Assembly: GCA_021787665.1 (NCBI GenBank)
Contig: JAJYLN010000002.1
Span: 62,001 to 126,000 of the forward strand
DNA: 64,000 bases
Reading direction: 5' to 3'
Source of the DNA: a bacterium
GTDB lineage: Bacteria > JAMCPX01
Below are positions 20,054 through 27,584 of the stretch, piece by piece; positions within the stretch are counted from its first letter, which is position 1, and every line of letters starts with the position of its first letter. The position numbers and the translations under genes are program-made. Below the pieces are notes generated by a model that saw nothing but the letters and a program-made list of their open reading frames with translations, was not told the DNA's origin and made no database searches.

Positions 20054-22882
20054 GTGTCCCTCCCCAAGCCCATAATCGCTTTTTTCGTGTTGGCGGTCTC
20101 TCTGTCCTTTATTCCCCGTGTCTCTGTGGCGTCCGCTGTTCAGGACGTCGGCTCATATAACGGCATGCCCGTGTCCGGCACAACACTCGATTTTCCGCCG
20201 GGCGTGAGGACCAGGAGCATCAAGCAGCTCATCTTGACTCGGCCGGGCAAGCCCTTCAGCATGGACGATGCGGACGATACCCTGAGGCTCATCTATTCTA
20301 CCAACCAATGCTCGAACGTCGGCCTCGGCATAACGACTGCCGGCCGGGATGTATTCCTCACGTACACCTGCGTGCCCATCGTCTCGGTGTCCAGTATAGA
20401 GTTCCACGGCGTGGAGAGCGTGTCCATCAAGGCCCTCGATCATGCGGTCTCCTTGCCGCAGGGAACGGCCTTCTATGCCTTCCTGCTCGGCGTCATAAAG
20501 AAAAGGGTGATCAGGTTCTACCATGACAACGGATTTATGAAGCCGGTCGTAACGGTCTTCTTTACGCAGACATCGTACCGTACCGGTGATGTGACCGTGG
20601 ACGTCCGGGAGGGGAGACCGGTGCTCGTACGAGCCGTAACATTTACCGGTAACCCGGTACTGAGCAGTGTGGCGCTGGCCGGTGAGATACCCATAGCACC
20701 AGGCAAGCGGCTCGAAAAAAAAGGCCTGGACGGGGTGATTGGCGCGCTCGAGGCGTACTATCATTCCCGGGGCTACTGGCAGGCGTACATAGAGAAGCCC
20801 ACGGTCGTCTACTCGGAGGACCTCGGGGAGGCGTACGTCGACGTCCGTATCAATGCAGGGCCTGTGTATGTCTTCGAGTTCAGGGGCGCGAGGCACCTGT
20901 CCGAAGCCGGTCTCCTCGACATCATCGGTATCAGCAAGGGCGGAGGATACCTGAACTTCGAGATCTACAGGATTCGGTTGGAGGACTACTTCAAGGACCG
21001 GGGATACTATTTCTGTACCGTGAAATATGCCGTGGCGAGAAAGAAGCGGATACATGTCGTCTTTACCATAACCATGGGCAGGAAGATCTACATCGCGGGC
21101 ATATTCTTCAGCGGCAACAGCCATATCCGGACCTCTGCGCTGCAGGCGCAGATGTTGACACGGCCGTGGCGCATCTATGCCTATATCTACGATTACACGT
21201 ACAACGGTGTCCTTGCGCCCCGGCGGTTTGAGAACGACATCAAGGCAATCATCTACCTTTACAAGATACACGGCTTTCTCAACGTGAAGGTGCGCGACGT
21301 GAAGATAGCCTTCGTCGACCCGAGAAAGGAGTGGATCAACGTGACCATCGTCATCGACGAGGGCGCCCAGACGACCGTAAACAGCGTGCGGGTAGACGGC
21401 GTATCGCAGGCGATGAACAGTCAGGTCATGGACATCATCGGCCGAATCAAGACCAAGGTGCCGTTCAATGTATGGCAGGTGCAGGACGCGAAGCGGAAGA
21501 TAGAGCAGGTTTATTTCTCCCATGGCTATGTCAATGCAGGGGTAGGGTACGACTATATGATACGGAAAGACCGGGCGGACGTATCGTTCCTCATTCACGA
21601 GGGATCGCGGATTTCCATAGGGAAGGTCATCATCGCCGGGAATACGAAGACTGCGACGTGGGTTATTCGGAGGAACCTCGAATTCAGGACCGGCATGTAT
21701 TTCGTTCCGGACAGCATCATCCACAGCAGGATAAATCTCCTGAAGACCGGCTATTTTGAGAGCGTCGCTATCAAGCCCGTCCCGGACAAAAGGCTCAGGA
21801 ACACGGTGGACATAGACGTGATCGTGAGGGAGCGCAAGACCAAGGGCATTTCCGGATCCGTCGGCTATGGTACCGTGGAAGGATACCGTGCGGCTGTCGA
21901 TCTGTACGATAATAATATTTTCGGTACGGCACGGTCGCTGAATTTCCACGCGGGCGGGGCCGTGCAGCCCGCGGTATATGCGTTCAGGAAGATGTTTAAT
22001 TTCCATAACTACACCACGACCGAGAGGGACCTTGAGCTCGGGTACAGAGAAAACTATCTTCTGAATACCGGGGTGACCGGCAGCATAGACCTGATCGATT
22101 CCTATGTAAAAAATCTATGGGTAGGGTATGGCCTGAAGAGCGAGAGCGCCGTGGTGGGTCTGAACAGGAACATCGGCTCGGCATGGAAGCTCTCCCTGCA
22201 GTACGACTTCGAGATACGGGAGCCCACGGACGTGCAGTCGACAAAATATCTGAACCCTGCGGACTACGAGCAGAGACAGCTCGGCATCGTGTCCCCGATC
22301 ATACTGCTCGACGAGCGCAACGATCCGTTCAACCCTACCAATGGCTTCCTGCAGGTCCTGAGGGTGGACTGGGCCAAGCGCTGGCTTCTGTCGCAGGAAG
22401 AATACCTGAAGCTGTACTATGCCGCAACGAAGTACATACCGATAGCGAGCTGGGTGACGTACGTCCTGTCGATCAGGGGCGGGTACGCATGGCCGATGGG
22501 AACGACGGTAGATCTCCCCATTGAGAAGAGGTTCTATCTCGGTGGCGGTACCACCATACGGGGCTTCGCAGAAGATTCGGTGGGTCCCCGGACGGACGGC
22601 ACGTACCTCGGCGGGGACATCATGCTCAACTACCAGACGGAGTTCAGGATCAAGCTCATCGACAACTTCGACGGCGTCGTATTCACAGACGGCGGAAACG
22701 TCTGGTCGTCTCCGGCCACCTTCGAGTTGAAGGGCATGCACGATATAAGAAAGACCGCGGGTGTCGGCATACGGTATGTGACGCCGGCCGGGGCATTGAA
22801 CCTCGACGTGGGCTTCAAGCTGGACCGGAGGCCCGGGGAAGACCCCACGGCATGGAATTTCTACATCGGTACGGTGCTGTAG
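20054..22882 (+). CDS. Omp85/TamA-like outer-membrane protein with about seven POTRA domains
   Basis: This is a 942-residue Omp85 protein. A signal peptide ends near residue 27 (V-A-S-A). POTRA-type units end in short strands such as I-E-F-H-G, V-T-F-T-G, F-E-F-R-G, I-F-F-S-G, V-R-V-D-G and V-I-I-A-G. Counting them gives about seven domains over residues 35-600, against three in TamA and five in BamA. The C-terminal 340 residues are the barrel, with the conserved lid motif G-G-G-T-T-I-R-G-F near residue 830 and a family-like end. The GTG start lies two bases after tamB, so the two are co-translated and probably work together in inserting outer-membrane proteins or moving lipid. BamA is the alternative, but tamB adjacency favours TamA. 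Confidence 0.85.
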   Translation: MSLPKPIIAFFVLAVSLSFIPRVSVASAVQDVGSYNGMPVSGTTLDFPPGVRTRSIKQLILTRPGKPFSMDDADDTLRLIYSTNQCSNVGLGITTAGRDVFLTYTCVPIVSVSSIEFHGVESVSIKALDHAVSLPQGTAFYAFLLGVIKKRVIRFYHDNGFMKPVVTVFFTQTSYRTGDVTVDVREGRPVLVRAVTFTGNPVLSSVALAGEIPIAPGKRLEKKGLDGVIGALEAYYHSRGYWQAYIEKPTVVYSEDLGEAYVDVRINAGPVYVFEFRGARHLSEAGLLDIIGISKGGGYLNFEIYRIRLEDYFKDRGYYFCTVKYAVARKKRIHVVFTITMGRKIYIAGIFFSGNSHIRTSALQAQMLTRPWRIYAYIYDYTYNGVLAPRRFENDIKAIIYLYKIHGFLNVKVRDVKIAFVDPRKEWINVTIVIDEGAQTTVNSVRVDGVSQAMNSQVMDIIGRIKTKVPFNVWQVQDAKRKIEQVYFSHGYVNAGVGYDYMIRKDRADVSFLIHEGSRISIGKVIIAGNTKTATWVIRRNLEFRTGMYFVPDSIIHSRINLLKTGYFESVAIKPVPDKRLRNTVDIDVIVRERKTKGISGSVGYGTVEGYRAAVDLYDNNIFGTARSLNFHAGGAVQPAVYAFRKMFNFHNYTTTERDLELGYRENYLLNTGVTGSIDLIDSYVKNLWVGYGLKSESAVVGLNRNIGSAWKLSLQYDFEIREPTDVQSTKYLNPADYEQRQLGIVSPIILLDERNDPFNPTNGFLQVLRVDWAKRWLLSQEEYLKLYYAATKYIPIASWVTYVLSIRGGYAWPMGTTVDLPIEKRFYLGGGTTIRGFAEDSVGPRTDGTYLGGDIMLNYQTEFRIKLIDNFDGVVFTDGGNVWSSPATFELKGMHDIRKTAGVGIRYVTPAGALNLDVGFKLDRRPGEDPTAWNFYIGTVL

Positions 22883-22970
22883 TACACCGTCATCGTGGTA
22901 GGGAGGGTCTGCAATCTGCCCCTGCGGGAGTGCCTGGACCAATCTGACGATCGATTCCCCGGATTTCCGG

Positions 22971-25124
22971 TCAATGGCGTGTCCGGTATACGCACCGCAC
23001 ACCGACGAAGTCGAGCTGTCGTGAGGGAGAGCTGTTGTAGCGCAAGGATGCACGCAGGAGCGAAGGATAGCCGGCGTCCCATGATCCGCCCCGCAGTATG
23101 CGGTAAGCCCCCCTCGAGGGGCCGGCTGGGTTACGGACCGGCGCGCTGGTGTAGTCCATGCCGTACCAGTCAGCACACCAGTCCGCCACGTTACCTGCCA
23201 TGTCCATGACCCCGTAGGGGCTCCTGTCCAAAGGATAGCTTCCTATCCTGCAGGTATGGTCATGGCTGCACGGGCTCACCGAGTTACAGCTCCTGTTACA
23301 GTTCCCCTTGTTGCCCCAGGGGTATATCCTTCCGTCCGTACCCCGCGCTGCCTTTTCCCACTGTGCCTCCGTAGGTAATTGCTTGCCAGCCCATCGGCAG
23401 TAGGCATTCGCCTGGTCCCAGTCGACGCAATTTATAGGGTCGTCCCCTCTGCCCGGTACCCCGGCATTGCACCCGCTCCCGGTAGCGGCCGTGGTGCAAC
23501 CACCCGCGCGGACACACTTCGTGTATTCGTTCGTCGTTACATCGTCTTTGTCGATAAAGTACGCATCGAGATATACCAGATGATACGGCTTCTCGTTGTC
23601 CATACAAGTCGTGTCGTTCGGACTGCAGCCCATCCAGAACCAGCCCGCCGGGACGTAGGCCATGGGGCCACCTTTGGTCCCCGCAGGAACGGCTTCCCGT
23701 GCGGTGCGCGGTGCGTGCCGGCTTGCTCTCACCGGGACTTCCTGCATGTCTTCTGCTGCACGCTGGAGCGACTCGCCTCCGAGATAACCCATCCGGGACG
23801 TTGTGGCCTTCATACCCTCGATCCGCTTGAAGAAGTCGACACCGTTGGTCAGCCAGCGGCTCTGATCCACGGTGATGAGGCACATCGAAGTGGCTATCGT
23901 GAGCAGGAGCAGCCCGTAGATCGATTTGCCCGGATACCCCTGGATAATCTCGTACAGCTTCGCCAACAGGATCCCGGTTATCGCTGCGAGCCCGGCATAC
24001 GGCAGGGTCAGGTAGTGGTCTATCCCCTGGAAGATGAAGCCACTCGGAGTCAGGGTCGGAACATTGCCTATCCCGCTGCCGGGCAGGAAATTGGCACCGT
24101 ACCAGAGCAGCCAGAAGGTCACCGGAGGTGCGCTCGTCCTGTAGCGCCATGCTAGGGAGGCGATCAGCGCGAGGAAAAGTATGGAGAGAATCACGAACGG
24201 GCTTGACCATCTCAGCATGGGCCAGTGGGTGTAGTAGGAGTTTATGAACAGGGGAAGGATCTGGTTGTGGGGATAGGTAAACAGACCGGCCGTGTTGATA
24301 ATCGCCATCTGGAGATGATAGAGAAACGGGACGCTGTTCCCGCCTTCGACCGGGCGCAGCAGGAAAAGGTAGGAGAGGGCGAATCCGAAACCGATACCCA
24401 CGAGGACAATGTATCCTTTGTATGCCTTCTTGAGCTTCCCGCGGTAGAAGAGCAGATCGTATATGAAAAACATTACCGGCAGCATGAATGCCGTGCCCTT
24501 GCTCATCAGGGCCATACACCACAGGAACAGGCCGGCTACGAGACGCCTCCGGTCGTCCGTCTGCCGGTAGCGAATGTAGCAGAGAAACGAGGAGAATATG
24601 AAGAGGTCGGCGAGCGTGGTCTTCATCTCCGCCACGAACATGACGGTCTCGCTCTGTATCGGATTGATGATATAGAACAGGCCTGCCAGCACACCCGCGT
24701 ACTTGTTGCCGGTCATCCTCCACAGGATAAGGTACAGGAGAACGCCGTCGGAAACTTGCAGGAAGACGTTGGCCATATGGAACGCCGGGGAGTTGAGTCC
24801 GAAGAGCTGGTACAGGACCATGTAGGCCATGATGTGCAGGGGGGCCCATTTGTCCGTGAACGTATGGGTGAATGCGGCGACGATGTTGGTAAGGCTGACC
24901 CCGCGGATGTAGGGGTTGAATACGATATAGAACATATCGTCCACGTAGAATTGCGAGATAAACAGGGCCTGATAGAGGAACAGGCCGAGGGTCAGGAAGA
25001 CCATGGAAACCATGATGGTGAACGTGGCGTCCGGCCGGGTATTGGACAGGTACCTTTGTCTGAGTTCCTCCCCCTGCCGGTTTACCGTGGCCCTGGAAGA
25101 AATACTTGTTCCTTTATCTTTCAT
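22971..25124 (-). CDS. GT-C glycosyltransferase fused to SUMF1/FGE-like domain
   Basis: This is a 717-residue fusion. Residues about 36-450 form many membrane helices with a GT-C-type acidic motif (Y-V-D-D-M-F-Y) after the first helix and the segment P-L-H-I-M-A-Y ... G-L-N-S-P-A-F-H, then I-N-P-I-Q-S-E-T-V, as in TMTC-like lipid-linked glycosyltransferases. Residues 485-717 are a SUMF1-superfamily domain: P-A-G-W-F-W-M-G-C, L-P-T-E-A-Q-W-E-K-A-A-R, D-M-A-G-N-V-A-D-W, L-R-G-G-S-W and a G-V-R-C-V end. The paired active-site Cys of true formylglycine-generating enzymes are missing, but 13 other Cys suggest a disulfide-rich extracytoplasmic domain. The ATG at 25124 has AAGGA upstream; the open extension to 25331 crosses repeats. 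No sulfatase is nearby. Confidence 0.78.
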   Translation of the reverse strand: MKDKGTSISSRATVNRQGEELRQRYLSNTRPDATFTIMVSMVFLTLGLFLYQALFISQFYVDDMFYIVFNPYIRGVSLTNIVAAFTHTFTDKWAPLHIMAYMVLYQLFGLNSPAFHMANVFLQVSDGVLLYLILWRMTGNKYAGVLAGLFYIINPIQSETVMFVAEMKTTLADLFIFSSFLCYIRYRQTDDRRRLVAGLFLWCMALMSKGTAFMLPVMFFIYDLLFYRGKLKKAYKGYIVLVGIGFGFALSYLFLLRPVEGGNSVPFLYHLQMAIINTAGLFTYPHNQILPLFINSYYTHWPMLRWSSPFVILSILFLALIASLAWRYRTSAPPVTFWLLWYGANFLPGSGIGNVPTLTPSGFIFQGIDHYLTLPYAGLAAITGILLAKLYEIIQGYPGKSIYGLLLLTIATSMCLITVDQSRWLTNGVDFFKRIEGMKATTSRMGYLGGESLQRAAEDMQEVPVRASRHAPRTAREAVPAGTKGGPMAYVPAGWFWMGCSPNDTTCMDNEKPYHLVYLDAYFIDKDDVTTNEYTKCVRAGGCTTAATGSGCNAGVPGRGDDPINCVDWDQANAYCRWAGKQLPTEAQWEKAARGTDGRIYPWGNKGNCNRSCNSVSPCSHDHTCRIGSYPLDRSPYGVMDMAGNVADWCADWYGMDYTSAPVRNPAGPSRGAYRILRGGSWDAGYPSLLRASLRYNSSPSRQLDFVGVRCVYRTRH

Positions 25125-25447
25125 GAGAGGTCCTTCGTAGCATGTCTGATAGTCATACCAAGCGTTCCTCCTTGTCAACCTTACGCCGCACAAGGCGACG
25201 ATTGCAAGATTCCTGCCCTTACGATATGAGAATCTTACGTTGGCATATCTTTGTAAAATGCAGAGAAGATGTTGTACATCGTTGGAAAATTCCCCTTCCT
25301 CCCCCTTTGACAAAGGGGGAGGGGTACCCAAGTTCCTCTTGGGTCGGGGGGGGTAGTTTGGGTGCGGCTGAAAGCCGCGTTAGGAGAAGCCGTTATGAGA
25401 CCCGTGTGCCATGAGCCGGCATTAATAGGAGCGACAGGGGGAAGGGC
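25125..25447. other. Gene-free divergent region full of repeats
   Basis: This 323-base stretch lies between the minus-strand GT/SUMF1 gene and recG. It holds a possible minus-strand TTGACA about 50 bases before the GT start, but its -10 is poor. It also holds a second copy of the AAAATGCAGAGAAGAT block, a G/C-rich palindrome and a second GCGGCTGAAAGCCGC hairpin. I see no credible gene; the long minus-strand open frame here is an extension through repeats. Confidence 0.7.
25255..25378. repeat. Composite repeat: dispersed repeat copy B split by a G/C-rich palindrome
   Basis: AAAATGCAGAGAAGAT (25255-25270) and GCGGCTGAAAGCCGC (25364-25378) are the same two blocks that lie 9 bases apart at 12577-12616. 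Here they are 93 bases apart, and the gap contains the palindrome CCCCCTTTG-A-CAAAGGGGG (about 25297-25316) plus a TACCCAAG-TTCCT-CTTGGGT stem. The simplest reading is insertion of the palindrome into a pre-existing repeat. Confidence 0.6.
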
Positions 25448-27538
25448 GTGGATACCAACCCATCCATCCAATACATAAAGGGCGTGGGCCCCGGGAGGTC
25501 CCGCCTGTTCGAGAGGAAGGGCGTTACGGACCTCGTATCGCTCGTACACTTTTTCCCGGTCAGGTATGAGGACCGGAGGCGGATCATCGGGATAGGAAGC
25601 GTGAGGTACGGCAGGAAGGAGGTGGTCGTCGGTGAGGTGTACAGGGCCAGTATAAAGAAGGCCAGGGGCAGGAGCATCTTCGAGGTGATCATACGGGACG
25701 ACACAGGCTACCTTGCGCTGGTCTGGTTCCATTTCGAGTACGCATACATGGTCAAGAGGTTTAGGAGTGGATCCCGCATTCTTGCGTACGGGGACATCGG
25801 CTCTTTCGGGAACATGCCGCGTATGATACATCCGGACATCGAAGAGTTCGATCGTACCGGCGATGATACCCTCAGCTTTGGACGGATAGTCCCCGTGTAC
25901 CCCGCGTTAGAGGGTATGTCGCAGCGGATCGTGAGGAAGATCATGAAGGTTGCACTCGATACCCACGTAGGAACCCTGTCCGAATACCTGCCGGAGGCGG
26001 TCAGGAGGCTGTACACACTGCCCGGCTTCTCTGAATCGATCTACGGCCTCCATTTCCCCGGAGACGAAGTCTCGGTGGAGGCGCTGAACCAGCAAACGTC
26101 CCCGTTCCACCGGCGCATCAAGTTCGACGAGTTCTTCTTCTTCGAGATGGCGCTCGCCATAAAAAAGAGGCAGAGCAGGCACCGGGACGGCATCGTCTTT
26201 TCGCCGTCCGCTTCCGGCATGATGGACGCCTTCGAAAAGGGCCTCCCGTTCTCGCTTACCGACGATCAGAGGCGCGTCGTCGGGGAGATCTCGGGCGACC
26301 TCGCCTCCGGCTACCCCATGAACAGGCTTCTGCAGGGAGACGTGGGCAGCGGCAAGACAGTCGTAGCACTTTATGCAGCCGTGCTTGCCATCGGCAACCA
26401 CTACCAGGTGGCCTTCATGGCACCTACGGAGATCCTGGCCGAGCAGCACCTCAGAACCATCGGGTCACTGACGCGGGGCATGCAGGTCCGCTCTGCACTG
26501 CTGAAGAGCGATACGAAGCCTGCCGAGAGGAAGCGGATCCTCGGAGAGCTCTCCGACGGCACGCTCGGCCTCATCGTGGGTACCCATGCGCTCCTCCAGC
26601 CGGAGGTCAGATTCAGGAACTGTGGCCTGATTGTCATAGACGAGCAGCACCGGTTCGGCGTCGTTCAGCGGATGGAACTCAAGAAGAAGGGGAACAACCC
26701 GCATATGCTGATCATGACGGCGACCCCGATTCCCAGGACGCTTTCCATGACCGCATACGGGGACCTCGATATCTCCATCATACGACAGATGCCGCCCCAC
26801 CGGAAGCAGGTGCGGACCCTGCTCTTTTACCGGAAGGCACAGAGACAGGGGATCTATGATCTCCTGCGCCAGGAGATGCAGAAGGGCCGTCAGGTGTATG
26901 TGGTCTATCCGCTGATAGAGGAGTCCGATGCCATCGAGCTCTTGGCGGCCACGAAGATGTACGAGGAGCTCAAGAGGGAGTTTTACGGCTTCAGGGTGGA
27001 GCTCCTGCACGGTAAGGTCAGGGGCGAAGAGCGCGAACAGCGCATGGCTGATTTCAAGGAAGGCAGGATCAGCATGCTGGTCGCGACCACCGTCATAGAG
27101 GTGGGCGTCGACGTGCCCAACGCGACCGTCATGTTCATCGAGCATGCCGAGAGGTTCGGGCTCTCGCAGCTCCACCAGCTCAGGGGCAGGGTAGGGAGGG
27201 GTGCCGAGCAGTCGCTCTGCATCCTCTATGCGCACAGCCTTACCGCAGAGGCGCACAAGCGGCTCGATGCCATGGTCAGGACGAGCGACGGATTCAGGAT
27301 AGCCGAGATGGACCTCGAGATACGGGGGCCCGGGGAGATGCTCGGCATTAAACAGTCCGGCATGCCGGATTTCAGAATGGCGAGCATCGTCAGGGACATC
27401 GATATACTCAAGACGGCGCGGGACGCGGCGTTCGACGTGGTGAACGGCGTCGTCGCGCTCGATAGATCGGACAAGCTGATGCTGTACCACCACCTGCGTG
27501 GCTACGGCTCCAGGGCGGTCAGTCTGATAGGGGTGTAA
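25448..27538 (+). CDS. recG: ATP-dependent DNA helicase RecG
   Basis: This 696-residue helicase remodels stalled replication forks and branched recombination intermediates. It has the N-terminal wedge region (I-K-G-V-G-P near residue 10, Y-E-D-R-R-R near 38), Walker A G-D-V-G-S-G-K-T near residue 297, the RecG form of Walker B D-E-Q-H-R-F-G near 398 and motif III T-A-T-P-I-P-R-T. The C-terminal helicase half carries Q-L-R-G-R-V-G-R-G. The GTG start follows a GGGGGAAGG site closely. It stands alone between repeat-rich DNA and a convergent gene. Confidence 0.96.
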   Translation: MDTNPSIQYIKGVGPGRSRLFERKGVTDLVSLVHFFPVRYEDRRRIIGIGSVRYGRKEVVVGEVYRASIKKARGRSIFEVIIRDDTGYLALVWFHFEYAYMVKRFRSGSRILAYGDIGSFGNMPRMIHPDIEEFDRTGDDTLSFGRIVPVYPALEGMSQRIVRKIMKVALDTHVGTLSEYLPEAVRRLYTLPGFSESIYGLHFPGDEVSVEALNQQTSPFHRRIKFDEFFFFEMALAIKKRQSRHRDGIVFSPSASGMMDAFEKGLPFSLTDDQRRVVGEISGDLASGYPMNRLLQGDVGSGKTVVALYAAVLAIGNHYQVAFMAPTEILAEQHLRTIGSLTRGMQVRSALLKSDTKPAERKRILGELSDGTLGLIVGTHALLQPEVRFRNCGLIVIDEQHRFGVVQRMELKKKGNNPHMLIMTATPIPRTLSMTAYGDLDISIIRQMPPHRKQVRTLLFYRKAQRQGIYDLLRQEMQKGRQVYVVYPLIEESDAIELLAATKMYEELKREFYGFRVELLHGKVRGEEREQRMADFKEGRISMLVATTVIEVGVDVPNATVMFIEHAERFGLSQLHQLRGRVGRGAEQSLCILYAHSLTAEAHKRLDAMVRTSDGFRIAEMDLEIRGPGEMLGIKQSGMPDFRMASIVRDIDILKTARDAAFDVVNGVVALDRSDKLMLYHHLRGYGSRAVSLIGV

Positions 27539-27584
27539 AAACCCGATACCGTAGCCCTGGCCTAATGTTTGCCCCGCTTCAATC

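Noticed and set aside
20153-22006. Long minus-strand open frame opposite the Omp85 gene (617 codons)
   Set aside because: It has no recognisable domain or ribosome site, and lies opposite a clearly conserved gene. Long antisense frames are expected at this G+C.
22971-23672. Functional formylglycine-generating enzyme with a sulfatase partner
   Set aside because: The paired active-site Cys are missing and no sulfatase is in the window.
25125-25331. N-terminal extension of the GT/SUMF1 protein
   Set aside because: It reads through repeats and lacks a start signal; ATG 25124 has a ribosome site and leads straight to the first membrane helix.
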